From Vibrio superstes (GTDB lineage: Bacteria; Pseudomonadota; Gammaproteobacteria; Enterobacterales; Vibrionaceae), in NCBI RefSeq assembly GCF_003569005.1, contig NZ_BCUR01000004.1, positions 1,711,111 through 1,775,110 on the forward strand: a stretch of 64,000 nt of DNA. The letters run 5' to 3'. The notes under the pieces are model-generated. The model ran no database searches. It saw only the letters and a list, made by a program, of their open reading frames with translations, and had not been told where the DNA came from. Below are positions 19,011 through 28,815 of the stretch, one piece after another. Position numbers and translations under genes: made by a program. Position 1 is the first letter of the stretch; each line of letters starts with the position of its first letter.

Positions 19011-20632
19011 AGCTTCTTAATGTAAAGGTCTTTAGAATAAATACGTCCTTCAGCATTGGACTTGGGCACACCGCCTACACTTGGTCGTACCAAACGAGCT
19101 TGCATGAAATAGTAGATCGGGGCGATAGGCATATCCATCGCTAGGATAGATTCCGCTTGGTCATACAGTGCACTTCGCTTTGTTTCATCCGTTTCGGTTT
19201 GCGCTTTATCCAGCACCGCATCGTATTCTGGGTTCGCATAGAAGGCAAAGTTTCTGTCATTGTCAGAGGTAAATAGGCTTAAGAAGGTCGATGCCTCGTT
19301 GTAATCTCCACACCATGACGCCCTTAACACATCAAATTCACCTGCCTTTCTAGAGTCTAGATAAGACTTCCATTCTTGGTTCTCTAAAGCCACATTAACG
19401 CCAAGGGTTTTGTTCCACATAGAGGCGATACCCACAGCAATACTCTTGTGACTCTCAGAGGTGTTGTACAACAAATTAAGATTCAATGGATTGTCTTGGT
19501 TGTATCCCGCGTCCGCTAACAGTTGTTGTGCCTTTTGATCCCGCTGTTGTTGGGTCATATTTGCATAATCAGGTTGTGAGGCATGAAAGCCCGCCACATC
19601 TTTATGCGCAAAGGTATAAGCTGGCAGGTGGCCACTATTGGTTATGCCATTAGTCACTACGTCACGCATAATGCTATATGACAACGCCTGTCTCACCCTA
19701 GCATCTTTAAGCGCTTCATGTTGAGTGTTAAACGCGTAATAGTAGGTGCACAATAAGGGGGAGACTTGATACGCGTATGGCAGATCTTTTTCTAGTTTAC
19801 CGGCCATTTGTGCGGGTACATCCGAGGTAATATCTACCTCTCCGCTGCGATAACGATTGTAAGACGCCATTTGGCTTTCAAAGGGGATATAGGTGACTTT
19901 ATCTAATCGAGTATCCTTGCTGTCCCAATAATTCAGGTTGCGCTTCAGAGTGATTTTTTCATTCACCACCCACCCATCTAAGACAAACGCCCCATTAGAT
20001 ACCAAATTTCCTGGTCTCGCCCATCCATCTGGGTTTGCCTCTACACTCGCTTTATGAATTGGCATCATAACGGTGTGACCGGTCATCGCTAAGAAGTATG
20101 GTACTGGCTTAGATAGGGTGAACTTAAGTGTGTGGTCATCTAGCGCTTCGACACCTAGGGTATCAGGAGATTTTTTGCCCTCAATAATATCTTCAGCATT
20201 GAGCATTTCTGTCAGCTTTAGATACCACGCATTCGGTGAGGCTGTATTGGGGTCTACTGCCCTGCGCAGGCTATAGACGAAATCATCTGCTTTGACAGGG
20301 TCACCATTAGACCATTTGGCATTTTTGCGTAAATAGAAGGTAAAAACCTGATTATTGTCATTGTCCCATCGCTCTGCTGTACCGGGAATCACGTTGCCAT
20401 CGGCATCTTGGATGACCAAGCCCTCAAAAAGATCGCGAACTACGTGCATCTCTGGTAACCCTTCCGCTTTTATGGGATTTAGGGTGGCTACCTCTGCATC
20501 ATTGGCGCGCACTAATTCTTGGCTAGACGCTAGTGTTACGTTTTGAGGCAGTGGATTTGCCAACACTTGAGATGAAAATTGGCTAGCGATGAGTACTGAG
20601 GTCGCGAGTACGCTAAGTGAAGGCAGGGTCAT
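19007..20632 (-). CDS. OppA/MppA-like peptide-binding protein
   Basis: The 541-residue periplasmic solute-binding protein belongs to the extracellular solute-binding family 5. It has a signal peptide of about 25 residues ('SQVLANPLP'). Family features: '[23 protein letters not shown]', '[28 protein letters not shown]', '[12 protein letters not shown]' and '[19 protein letters not shown]'. Such proteins deliver oligopeptides or murein peptides to an Opp permease. No permease or ATPase genes are adjacent, so it may work with an Opp transporter encoded elsewhere (as MppA does). It overlaps the downstream DUF2256 gene by four bases. Confidence 0.9.
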   Translation of the reverse strand: MTLPSLSVLATSVLIASQFSSQVLANPLPQNVTLASSQELVRANDAEVATLNPIKAEGLPEMHVVRDLFEGLVIQDADGNVIPGTAERWDNDNNQVFTFYLRKNAKWSNGDPVKADDFVYSLRRAVDPNTASPNAWYLKLTEMLNAEDIIEGKKSPDTLGVEALDDHTLKFTLSKPVPYFLAMTGHTVMMPIHKASVEANPDGWARPGNLVSNGAFVLDGWVVNEKITLKRNLNYWDSKDTRLDKVTYIPFESQMASYNRYRSGEVDITSDVPAQMAGKLEKDLPYAYQVSPLLCTYYYAFNTQHEALKDARVRQALSYSIMRDVVTNGITNSGHLPAYTFAHKDVAGFHASQPDYANMTQQQRDQKAQQLLADAGYNQDNPLNLNLLYNTSESHKSIAVGIASMWNKTLGVNVALENQEWKSYLDSRKAGEFDVLRASWCGDYNEASTFLSLFTSDNDRNFAFYANPEYDAVLDKAQTETDETKRSALYDQAESILAMDMPIAPIYYFMQARLVRPSVGGVPKSNAEGRIYSKDLYIKKL

Positions 20633-20728
20633 GAAATATCCTTATCTGCGAAATAATCTACCGTGACTTCAATTGTTGCATAACTCTTTGAAATTACGAT
20701 ACGAATAATTCTTTTGATATCACACTAT

Positions 20729-21334
20729 TTACACCTGGTGGCCATTTCCCTTTAAAAACAGATCCACACAACTTTCAATGTAGGCTGCGCGCTGCTCGGG
20801 GGTTTCACCGCTATCCTCTCCCAAATTTGCCCAATACACGGCTTTACCATGAAACAATAACAACAGTTGCATAGCGCCGTCTTCTGCTGTCCCTTGAAGA
20901 GACAACTCACCTGCGTCCACTTTTTTAGACAGATAATCGCTCAACACGCGATTGGTCATTTTGGGGCCGGATTCAAGATAAAGCGCCGCTAGATCTGGAT
21001 GCAATTCCAGTTGGCTAATGGCATTGCGAAAGGTTTGCTGCACCCCTTTATCCAACAACATATTTTGAAAGCGAACACCGAACTCAAGTAGCACGTCCCG
21101 CAGCGGCGCGTCGGTATTAAACGCGTTTTCATCAATACGGTTACTCACACACTTAGACTGTATGCAGGTTTCAAACAACACATCTTTGGTTTTGAAATGG
21201 GCATACACCGTTTGCTTTGAGACGTTAGCAGCCTTAGATATGGCATCCATACTCGCCCCATAACCGTGCTCCGCAAATAACTTACCCGCCGCTTGAAGAA
21301 TTTGATCTCTTTTACGCTCGCTTCTGCTAACCAT
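20729..21334 (-). CDS. TetR/AcrR family transcriptional repressor
   Basis: The 201-residue protein has an N-terminal TetR helix-turn-helix at about 5-60 ('KRDQILQAAGKLFAEHGYGASMDAI', then 'ANVSKQTVYAHFKTKDVLF'). The ligand-binding helical domain follows. The ATG at 21334 is preceded by GAGGAAAGG; a TTG at 21346 is rejected. It is divergent from the RND adaptor gene, and a 37 bp palindrome lies in between. This is the standard layout of a local repressor of a drug-efflux operon. The inducing compound is unknown. Confidence 0.92.
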   Translation of the reverse strand: MVSRSERKRDQILQAAGKLFAEHGYGASMDAISKAANVSKQTVYAHFKTKDVLFETCIQSKCVSNRIDENAFNTDAPLRDVLLEFGVRFQNMLLDKGVQQTFRNAISQLELHPDLAALYLESGPKMTNRVLSDYLSKKVDAGELSLQGTAEDGAMQLLLLFHGKAVYWANLGEDSGETPEQRAAYIESCVDLFLKGNGHQV

Positions 21335-21370
21335 GCCTTTCCTCAAACATTCAACATTTTTTACAAATAT

Positions 21371-21407
21371 AACCCAATCAAACTAGACAGTCTAGTTTGA
21401 TTGGGTT
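21371..21407. promoter_or_regulatory. Perfect 37 bp palindromic operator (TetR-type)
   Basis: Two perfect 18-base arms, AACCCAATCAAACTAGAC and its reverse complement, flank a single A. The inner core ACTAGAC-A-GTCTAGT is typical of TetR-family operators. The palindrome lies 36-37 bases from both divergent start codons, so one repressor dimer pair could shut off both promoters. Confidence 0.88.
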
Positions 21408-21445
21408 TTAATAGAATCATAAACGTTGCATCAAGGATGTCAGTC

Positions 21446-22525
21446 ATGTTGTACACATCAAAATTCAAAGTCGTTGCACTACTGTCTTTATCAGTAGTGA
21501 TCAGTGGTTGTTTTGATTCAAAGGCTCAACAAGAAGAGTACGTACAAACCGTCTCTGTCCAAACCTATACCCTTCAGCAAAGCGAGCAATATCAAGTAGA
21601 GCGCGAGTATGTAGGTACCGTTCAGGCTGGGCAAAAAGCACGCCTTGGATTTGAGTTTGCAGGGAAAGTGTCCAGCATATTGGTCGATGTAGGGGATAAG
21701 GTCGACAAAGGCACTCCTCTAATCACCCTTGATACTCAGTTGCTAGAGACCGAGGCTAGGCAGTTAAGAGCACAGCGAAATGAAATACGCGCTCAATTAC
21801 AACTGGTGGATGCCAACCTCAAGCGACAGCAATCACTCAAATCTAAAGGGTTTAGTGCTGAAGCAGAAATTGATGCGCTCAACAGTCAAAAAGGCGTACT
21901 GCAAGCCAATACTGTCAGGCTCGACGCTGTCATTCAGGCAAACAGTCTTAAACAAACCAAATCGACGATTAAGGCGCCCTACTCCGGTACGGTCAGCAGA
22001 CGCCATGTTTCTCTCGGTGATGTTGTCAACGCGGGTTCACCCACTCTGACTCTGCTATCAGAAAATGACAAAGAAGCCTTCATCGGCATCCCCACCATAC
22101 AATTGCCGAAAGTCAGCCAGATATCCGACCCGAAGATTCGCATTGGCAAGAATCAATATGACGCCAAATTGATCAACCCTGGGGGCACTGTCGACCTTAA
22201 TTCTCGCAGTATCGGGCTGCGCTACCTTCTGCCAGACACTGCTCGAGTGTTGGATGGGCAACTAGCTTATCTGACGTATACCGAGAACATCCCTGAAACT
22301 GGCTATTGGATTCCTAATACCGCCTTAACCGATGGGATTCGCGGCGTATGGAACGTGTTTGTCCTAACGGAGGACAACGTTATTGAGCGACGCAGTATTC
22401 AGGTGTTATTTGCCGACAATGAGCAAGCGTATGTAGCGGGCGCTATCTCTGAGGGTGAGCGCATTGTTGAAAATGGGCTTCACCGCGTCGTACCGGGTCA
22501 AGTCGTCTCAGCTAAACAGGGCTAA
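21446..22525 (+). CDS. RND efflux periplasmic adaptor lipoprotein
   Basis: The 359-residue membrane-fusion protein has a lipoprotein signal: hydrophobic core, then lipobox 'VISGC' with the lipidated Cys at about residue 22. It continues with a biotinyl-lipoyl half ('KARLGFEFAGKVSSILVDVGDKVDKGTPL'), a helical hairpin (about 85-160), the second lipoyl half ('TKSTIKAPYSGTVSRRHVSLGDVV') and a beta-barrel. The ATG at 21446 is chosen because AAGGA sits 8 bases before it and the signal peptide has the right length. It is followed after 9 bases by the pump gene. No outer-membrane factor is encoded nearby, so a TolC-type channel elsewhere is likely. Confidence 0.92.
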   Translation: MLYTSKFKVVALLSLSVVISGCFDSKAQQEEYVQTVSVQTYTLQQSEQYQVEREYVGTVQAGQKARLGFEFAGKVSSILVDVGDKVDKGTPLITLDTQLLETEARQLRAQRNEIRAQLQLVDANLKRQQSLKSKGFSAEAEIDALNSQKGVLQANTVRLDAVIQANSLKQTKSTIKAPYSGTVSRRHVSLGDVVNAGSPTLTLLSENDKEAFIGIPTIQLPKVSQISDPKIRIGKNQYDAKLINPGGTVDLNSRSIGLRYLLPDTARVLDGQLAYLTYTENIPETGYWIPNTALTDGIRGVWNVFVLTEDNVIERRSIQVLFADNEQAYVAGAISEGERIVENGLHRVVPGQVVSAKQG

Positions 22526-22534
22526 GGATAGAAT

Positions 22535-25500
22535 ATGAAACTTATCAATATCATATCCAACACCCGGTTACTTGTGCTGATCACCGCATTTTTGTTAGTC
22601 AGTGGCTTCTCTGCGCTGAATACATTACCAAGAGCGGAAGACCCAATCATCAGCAATCGCTTTGCCAACGTCACCACCACCTTCCCTGGAGCCAGTGCAG
22701 AGCGAGTTGAGGCGCTAGTGACCGAAGTGGTTGAGAATAAACTGCGCGAACTCAGTGAAGTAAAGCTGCTTTCGTCTACCTCTCGCCCCGGCGTTTCTAT
22801 CATTAACATTGAACTTAATGATGACATTATTCAGCCCGATGCCACATGGTCCAAGGCTCGCGACAAACTTTCTGACGTCACCCCTTTTCTTCCTGACGGC
22901 ACTTTAGCGCCAGAACTTGATAGCGACCATACCTACGCATTTACTCTTATCGCTTCACTTACCTGGCAAGGCGAAGGGGAAAGCGACCTACTGACTTTAG
23001 GTCGATATTCAAAAGAACTGGCCTCACGTTTACGCTCTCTCTCTGGTACAGAGTTCGTTGACGAATACGGCATGCCACAAGAAGAGGTACTAGTAAGCCT
23101 TGATACCAACAGCGTGGTGGCCATGGGTGGCTCTAGCGCCAGCATCGCCGATAGCCTTGATGGAGCAGATGCAAAGAACTCAGCCGGTGAATTGGTGAAT
23201 GGTAATTCACGCTTTGGTCTAGAAATCGCCTCTGATCTCGACTCCCTTGAACGCATCCGCCAAGTGCCAATCTCCATTGACGAGCAAGGACACATGGTCC
23301 GCCTTGGTGATATCGCTACGGTCGAGCGAACTCAAAAGACCCCTGCCGATGAAATTGCCGTCATAGATGGTGCACCAGGCGTTGTGGTCGCTGCACGCAT
23401 GCAATCGCACCTTCGCGTGGACAAGTGGACGCCTCGGGCCGAGGCGCTTATTGAACAGTATCAAGCAGAGCTACCGAGCAACATTAAGGTCGATATCCTG
23501 TTTAATCAGCAAGGGTATACCGAATCGCGATTATCGGAACTGAGCGATAGCTTGCTTCTCGGTTTTAGCATTATCTTGGTAGTGTTGCTGCTCACACTCG
23601 GCTTTAGAGCCGCAATTATGGTGGCAATCGCTCTCCCTCTTACTTCTATGCTCACCTTGGTACTCATGAAGTTTACAGGGATCCCAATCAATCAGATGTC
23701 CGTCACAGGGCTGATTGTAGCATTGGGTATCATGGTCGATAACGCCGTAGTGATGGTGGATACCATTCAGAACTACCGACTGCAAGGTAAGGCAAAACTC
23801 GAATCAGCAGTTAAAGCGATTGAACATCTTTGGGTGCCATTATTGGGCTCAACCCTAACCACAGTTTTGGCCTTTGCACCTATCTTCTTAATGCCGGGAG
23901 CGAGTGGCGAATTCGTTGGCGCTATCGCCATTACGGTATCCTTCTCTCTTGTGGGTTCATACCTTATTTCTCACACTATCATTGCCGGTTTCGCCGCACA
24001 GATATTACCCAGCCATACGTCGTCGAATCGCTGGTACCAAACTGGGGTACATTTTCCTGCGCTCACTCGAAGCTTCGCTAAAACCGTGGCATTTGCCATT
24101 CGCCGACCGCTAATCGCCATTGCTTTGGTAGTTACCGTTCCCATTGGCGGATACCTGAGCATGTCGCAATTGACAGAGCAGTTCTTCCCGCCTTCAGATA
24201 GAGACATGTTTGAGGTACAAGTGTATCTTTCGCCTCAAGCGAGCATCTACGCTACCGAACAGGCGACAAACAAAGTGGACGCCATCATTCGAGAATATGA
24301 GGGTGTCGAACAAGTCAATTGGCTACTCGGGGCTAACTTCCCTTCCTTTTATTACAACCTGCAAGCCTCGCAAAGCAAGGCTCCCTACTTTGGCCAGGCG
24401 ATGGTGAAGATGGACACGTTCCAATCGGCGAACGATGTAATTCCAAAGCTACAACGTCAACTCAGCCAAAGCATACCCAATGCGCAGATATTAGTACGCA
24501 AACTAGAGCAAGGCCCTCCTTTCAAGGCGCCTATTGAGCTAAGAATTTACGGTGAAAACCTAGATAGACTAAAAATGATTGGCGAAGATATCAGATTGAT
24601 ACTTGCTAATACCAATCACGTCACCCACACCAGAGAAACGTTACAACCTGGCACGCCAAAGGTTTGGCTCGATGTTGATGAAGACACCGCAAAGCTAAAC
24701 AACCTAGCCCTAAGTGACTTTGCCAACCTTCTGCAAGCAACCTTAGTGGGCAGAGAAAGTGGCAGCATCATTGAGGCGAGCGAGTCTATCCCAGTACGCG
24801 TGCGCGTGGGTGATTCAAATAGAGAGAATATTACTCATTTGAGTAATTTAAGACTGCCTGTTGTTTCGGAGATGTACACCACAGGCATCAGTATCTCGAC
24901 TATCGCTGAGCTAAAGCTCACGCCAAGCCGTGGCGCAATCCCTAGGCGTGATGGACAACGAGTGAATACCATTGAAGGTTATCTCGAATCTGGAGTCTTG
25001 CCACAAACCGTACTCAATGACTTTCAAAAAGCACTAGAGAGTTATTCTTTACCCACTGGCTACCGTATGGAGTTTGGCGGCGAATCAGCAGAGCGTAATG
25101 AGTCCGTCAACAGTTTGATTGCCAACCTGTCGATGGTGTTCACCTTGATGATCTTGGTGGTCGTCATTTCCTTTAACTCCTTTAGGTTAAGCGGAATTAT
25201 CTTCGCTGTTGCCGGCCTTGCAGCAGGTCTTGGGATACTTTCCGTATTCCTCTTCGACTACCCGTTTGGCTTTACCGTTATTATTGCTATGCTCGGCATT
25301 GTCGGTTTAGCGATTAACGCCGCCATCGTCATACTCGCGGAGCTAAAAGCAAGCCCTGAAGCCTGCGCAGGTGACAAAGAGGCAATACTGACGGCAGTGA
25401 TGAGCTGTACCCGGCACATAACATCAACCACCATCACTACCGTGGGAGGTTTCACCCCCCTCATTATTGGCGGCGGAGGCTTCTGGCCCCCATTTGCGGT

Positions 25501-25618
25501 CGCCATCGCTGGAGGCACAACTCTGACCACGCTTATTTCGTTCTACTTCGTGCCGGCAATGTTTAAGTTGATGGTGAAGAAGCCAAAACAACAGGTCGCG
25601 CTTGCGTCGAACGCTTAA
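22535..25618 (+). CDS. RND efflux transporter permease (AcrB-like)
   Basis: The 1027-residue inner-membrane pump has the hydrophobe/amphiphile efflux layout of twelve helices and two large periplasmic loops. The first loop starts after 'LVLITAFLLVSGFSALNTLP'. The proton-relay helix includes 'GLIVALGIMVDNAVVMVDTI' (Asp residues in TM4), and 'FVPAMFKLMVKKPKQQ' closes the protein. It is coupled to the adaptor upstream, under the divergent TetR gene. The substrate is probably drugs, dyes or detergents, but cannot be stated. Confidence 0.93.
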   Translation: MKLINIISNTRLLVLITAFLLVSGFSALNTLPRAEDPIISNRFANVTTTFPGASAERVEALVTEVVENKLRELSEVKLLSSTSRPGVSIINIELNDDIIQPDATWSKARDKLSDVTPFLPDGTLAPELDSDHTYAFTLIASLTWQGEGESDLLTLGRYSKELASRLRSLSGTEFVDEYGMPQEEVLVSLDTNSVVAMGGSSASIADSLDGADAKNSAGELVNGNSRFGLEIASDLDSLERIRQVPISIDEQGHMVRLGDIATVERTQKTPADEIAVIDGAPGVVVAARMQSHLRVDKWTPRAEALIEQYQAELPSNIKVDILFNQQGYTESRLSELSDSLLLGFSIILVVLLLTLGFRAAIMVAIALPLTSMLTLVLMKFTGIPINQMSVTGLIVALGIMVDNAVVMVDTIQNYRLQGKAKLESAVKAIEHLWVPLLGSTLTTVLAFAPIFLMPGASGEFVGAIAITVSFSLVGSYLISHTIIAGFAAQILPSHTSSNRWYQTGVHFPALTRSFAKTVAFAIRRPLIAIALVVTVPIGGYLSMSQLTEQFFPPSDRDMFEVQVYLSPQASIYATEQATNKVDAIIREYEGVEQVNWLLGANFPSFYYNLQASQSKAPYFGQAMVKMDTFQSANDVIPKLQRQLSQSIPNAQILVRKLEQGPPFKAPIELRIYGENLDRLKMIGEDIRLILANTNHVTHTRETLQPGTPKVWLDVDEDTAKLNNLALSDFANLLQATLVGRESGSIIEASESIPVRVRVGDSNRENITHLSNLRLPVVSEMYTTGISISTIAELKLTPSRGAIPRRDGQRVNTIEGYLESGVLPQTVLNDFQKALESYSLPTGYRMEFGGESAERNESVNSLIANLSMVFTLMILVVVISFNSFRLSGIIFAVAGLAAGLGILSVFLFDYPFGFTVIIAMLGIVGLAINAAIVILAELKASPEACAGDKEAILTAVMSCTRHITSTTITTVGGFTPLIIGGGGFWPPFAVAIAGGTTLTTLISFYFVPAMFKLMVKKPKQQVALASNA

Positions 25619-25640
25619 TGTTATATATCGCTTCAGAAGC

Positions 25641-26248
25641 CATGCTGTTAACTTACATCATTAGCTGAACCGTCACCCCCGAGGTCTTTATCGGGGCCTC
25701 TGACTCTGCATCTTTCAAGATGCCCGATTAAAGCGTTCGAGCATGACACGAGCGAACATCGGTATCACCTAAGCAGGCTATGCGATTAACTTCCATCATT
25801 GCCTGAACCGTCACCCCCGAGGTCTTTATCGGGGGTCTCTGACTCTGCATCTTTCAAGATGCCCGATTAAAGCGTTCGAGCATCACTATCGCCTAAGCAG
25901 ACTATGCGATTAACTTCCATCATTGGCTAAACCGTCACCCCCGAGGTCTTTATCGGGGGTCTCTGACTCTGCACCTTTCAAGATGCCCGATTAAAGCGCT
26001 CGGGCATGACACGAGCGAACATCGCTATCACTTAAACAAACAGGCCATGCGATTAACCTGCCTCATTGGCTAAACCGTCACCCCGAGGTCTTTATCGGGG
26101 GTCTCTGGCTCTGCATCTTTCAAGATGCCCGATTAAAGCGCTCGGGCATGACGCGAGCGAACATCACTATCACTTAAACAAACAGGCCATTCGATTAACC
26201 TGCCTCATTGGCTAAACCGTCACCCCCGAGGTCTTTATCGTGGGTCTC
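25641..26248. repeat. Tandem array of five repeat units of about 124-143 bp
   Basis: Five direct copies start at 25670, 25808, 25932, 26075 and 26217. Spacing is 138, 124, 143 and 142 bases, and the last copy is truncated. Each full unit contains two small hairpins, CCCCCGA..TCGGGGG and GCATCTTTCAAGATGC, then a CCCGATTAAAGCG segment and a short variable part. No open frame spans the array. The hairpin core resembles the repeats at 48.3-48.8 kb. It lies between the RND pump and sstT. Confidence 0.85.
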
Positions 26249-26526
26249 GCTCTATCTACACCCTATTAATAACCTACCGACAAACCCAAATGTTACAAAT
26301 AAATCTAAATTGTTAACGATGATCACTACAGAAAGCTAAAAAACCACCAATGCAAACGATTATCCACTAGACATTGAGATTTATCCTTTTATGCTATGTG
26401 CTGCTTACCTTTAATTACAATTACTCACAAGAGGTCAGCAAACCCAAGAAAAACGTTTAAGCCAGCGTCTTATAACTTATAAAAAACCTGGGAGCGGCTT
26501 TCTCATCCCAGTTATATGGATATATT
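26249..26526. other. sstT upstream region
   Basis: AT-rich sequence between the repeat array and sstT. It must carry the sstT promoter and a leader; no convincing -35/-10 pair or known riboswitch was identified. The ribosome-binding site is weak (short purine stretch before the ATG at 26527). Confidence 0.4.
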
Positions 26527-27744
26527 ATGCAAAACACATTCATCGCCCGTATGGCCAAGGGTAACCTTGTCCTGCAAATCTTAGTCGGTATCGTTGCCGG
26601 CGCCCTTCTAGCCGTTGCTTCTCCTTCTGCCGCCACCAGCGCAGGACTACTAGGTAGTCTGTTTGTTGGTGCTCTAAAGGCCGTTGCTCCTATTTTGGTA
26701 TTTATCTTGGTGGCAGCCTCTATTGCTAACCAAAAGAAAAACCAACATACCTACATGCGTCCGATCGTCATTCTGTATTTAATCGGTACCTTTTTAGCTG
26801 CGATCACCGCTGTTCTACTTAGCTTCGCATTCCCAACGACGCTAACCCTAGTTGAAAGCGCTACAGGTGCGACACCCCCTCAAGGGATTGCAGAGGTTCT
26901 ACACACGCTTCTATTTAAGATCGTCGACAACCCAGTACATGCTCTAATGGATGCTAACTACATTGGTATTCTTGCTTGGGGTATCGGTCTTGGTCTTGCG
27001 CTTCACCACGCTTCTGACACCACTAAAGCGGTTTTTGAAGACCTTAGCCACGGCGTATCACAAATTGTTCGCTTTATTATCCGCCTAGCGCCATTTGGTA
27101 TCTTCGGTTTGGTTGCTGCAACGTTTGCAACAACAGGCTTTAGTGCACTTCTTGGCTATGCAAACCTACTGTTTGTTTTGCTGAGTGCAATGGCCATCAT
27201 CGCGCTAGTGGTTAACCCAATCATCGTTTGGGTTAAAACAAAACAAAACCCATACCCATTAGTACTTCAGTGTCTACGTGAGAGTGGTGTTACTGCGTTC
27301 TTCACTCGTTCAAGTGCAGCGAATATTCCAGTCAACATGGCATTGTGTGAGAAGCTAAAACTAGACGAAGATACTTACTCTGTATCTATCCCGCTAGGCG
27401 CAACCATCAACATGGGCGGCGCGGCAATCACTATCACTGTACTGACGCTTGCAGCAGTGCATACGCTAGGTATTCAAGTAGATATCCTATCGGCTATCCT
27501 ACTTAGCCTTATCGCGGCAGTTTCTGCATGTGGTGCATCGGGTGTAGCAGGCGGTTCACTACTGCTTATCCCTCTAGCATGTAGCCTATTTGGTATTCCA
27601 AACGAGGTGGCAATGCAGGTTGTAGCGGTAGGCTTCATCATCGGCGTAATCCAAGATTCTGCTGAAACAGCCCTAAACAGCTCAACAGACGTAGTATTCA
27701 CTGCTGCAGTTTGTCGCGCTGAACACGCTAAAGAACAAGCTTAA
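26527..27744 (+). CDS. sstT: Serine/threonine sodium symporter SstT
   Basis: The 405-residue inner-membrane transporter of the dicarboxylate/amino acid:cation symporter family imports serine and threonine with sodium. SstT features: '[18 protein letters not shown]', '[20 protein letters not shown]', the '[13 protein letters not shown]' substrate hairpin, '[17 protein letters not shown]' and '[14 protein letters not shown]' near the end. The length is close to the 414 residues of the E. coli protein. Monocistronic, with a terminator downstream. Confidence 0.97.
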   Translation: MQNTFIARMAKGNLVLQILVGIVAGALLAVASPSAATSAGLLGSLFVGALKAVAPILVFILVAASIANQKKNQHTYMRPIVILYLIGTFLAAITAVLLSFAFPTTLTLVESATGATPPQGIAEVLHTLLFKIVDNPVHALMDANYIGILAWGIGLGLALHHASDTTKAVFEDLSHGVSQIVRFIIRLAPFGIFGLVAATFATTGFSALLGYANLLFVLLSAMAIIALVVNPIIVWVKTKQNPYPLVLQCLRESGVTAFFTRSSAANIPVNMALCEKLKLDEDTYSVSIPLGATINMGGAAITITVLTLAAVHTLGIQVDILSAILLSLIAAVSACGASGVAGGSLLLIPLACSLFGIPNEVAMQVVAVGFIIGVIQDSAETALNSSTDVVFTAAVCRAEHAKEQA

Positions 27745-27798
27745 CCAATCACAGCGCCAATGCTGAGTTAACACGTCTTTATTGGATTAAGTAACTGA

Positions 27799-27836
27799 AA
27801 GCCTGATTTTGATACTCTATCGAAGTCAGGCTTTTT
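27799..27836 (+). terminator. Rho-independent terminator of sstT
   Basis: AAGCCTGA and TCAGGCTT form an 8 bp stem with a 19-base loop, followed by TTTTT. It lies 55 bases after the sstT stop. Confidence 0.8.
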
Positions 27837-27877
27837 ACTTTTATAGGTAGTACGTCAATCATAAAAGTAAATGATTG

Positions 27878-28483
27878 TTAGGAGCGAGGGTGCCCTCTCG
27901 AAGCTACCTTAGAAAGAAGGCTATTTTTTAAGTTGTGCTCTAGCAATGAAAAGTGAATCCCTCGGATCGCCCCTTCCAGTTTCCAAAGCAAGTTGATATT
28001 CAGGTCTAAGCCGTAGATTTGTTGTAGCTTTTTAAAAGACTCACTGGATCCTGCCTGCTTTAACTCTGCGATATCAATAATGCCTACTCTTGCCAGCATT
28101 CTCTCAATACTAAGTTGAAGATTAGGTAAGTCTCTAATTCGGTCATGACAATTACAATTGATCTTATCTTGCTTCGCAATCTCAATAGACCGAAAAAACA
28201 GCAATTGAACCCGAGTTCTCTCCTGTGCATGCATATCAGTAATGTTATAATACTGCACCTTGGCACAGCCTATTCGTTTCTGATATTGGTACTGCTCGCA
28301 TCCCCACTCAACAAGCTCCTCAGTCAGCGTTTGACCTCCTCTTAAGAACGCCTTGTTGTCATCGACCAGTAAAAACATGGCATCATTAACAAAATAACCC
28401 GTTCCCCCAAACATAGGACGTGTACAAAGTCCTTCAAAGCGTTCAATATCACCAATTACAGCCTTAATTCCATTTATAGCCAC
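27878..28483 (-). CDS. TfoX/Sxy family regulator (TfoY-like)
   Basis: The 201-residue protein has the TfoX N-terminal domain ('FEGLCTRPMFGGTGYFVNDAMFLLVDD') and the C-terminal TfoX domain ('IRDLPNLQLSIERMLARVGI', 'LNINLLWKLEGAIRGIHFSLL'). The family acts with CRP in competence (TfoX) or in motility and type VI secretion (TfoY). The N terminus differs from the 'GTIKSRSMFGGFGLF' form I associate with the chitin-responsive TfoX, so TfoY or a further paralog is more likely. The start is GTG with AGGGAGAA at good distance. The middle (90-115) is Cys-rich ('KINCNCHDR'). Confidence 0.85.
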   Translation of the reverse strand: MAINGIKAVIGDIERFEGLCTRPMFGGTGYFVNDAMFLLVDDNKAFLRGGQTLTEELVEWGCEQYQYQKRIGCAKVQYYNITDMHAQERTRVQLLFFRSIEIAKQDKINCNCHDRIRDLPNLQLSIERMLARVGIIDIAELKQAGSSESFKKLQQIYGLDLNINLLWKLEGAIRGIHFSLLEHNLKNSLLSKVASRGHPRS

Positions 28484-28815
28484 AATACAATTCTCCCTAA
28501 GTTCCCTCTCACTACCGTACGTAAATGCACAAATAATGCTTATGCAAACGGTACCTTATAATCTTTGCGGGCAGGCATACGGTTGTCTAGAAACCGCTAG
28601 TATTATTACGATGAAGAAAAGTCCTACTTGATGCGAGCTAGATCGCACCCAATATTCACACAAGAAATTGTATTATTTGAAAAAAATCATGGCTAAAGAG
28701 AGCAATAGTTATTCGTCTGTTGAATAAGCTTGGTGTAAGCTAGTCCATCTTCGAAGGGATTCATGCAAGGCCAGATAATTCACTTGCATATAAACATTAA
28801 GAGCCTCAGCAACAT
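28484..28815. other. Divergent intergenic region between the tfoX-type gene and lysO
   Basis: 332 bases without an open frame of note. On the minus strand a stem TACCGT...ACGGTA (about 28531-28555 zone) precedes the ribosome-binding site of the tfoX-type gene, with a CGCAAAG motif upstream. This recalls parts of a c-di-GMP-I riboswitch but lacks the conserved two-hairpin core. Promoters for both flanking genes must lie here. Confidence 0.4.

Noticed and set aside
28484..28640. Possible c-di-GMP-I riboswitch upstream of the tfoX-type gene
   Set aside because: A CGCAAAG motif and a CGGTAGTGAGAGGG segment recall parts of the motif, but the first conserved hairpin (with GGCAAACC) is missing and the spacing does not fit. 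Run cmsearch with the c-di-GMP-I model to settle it.
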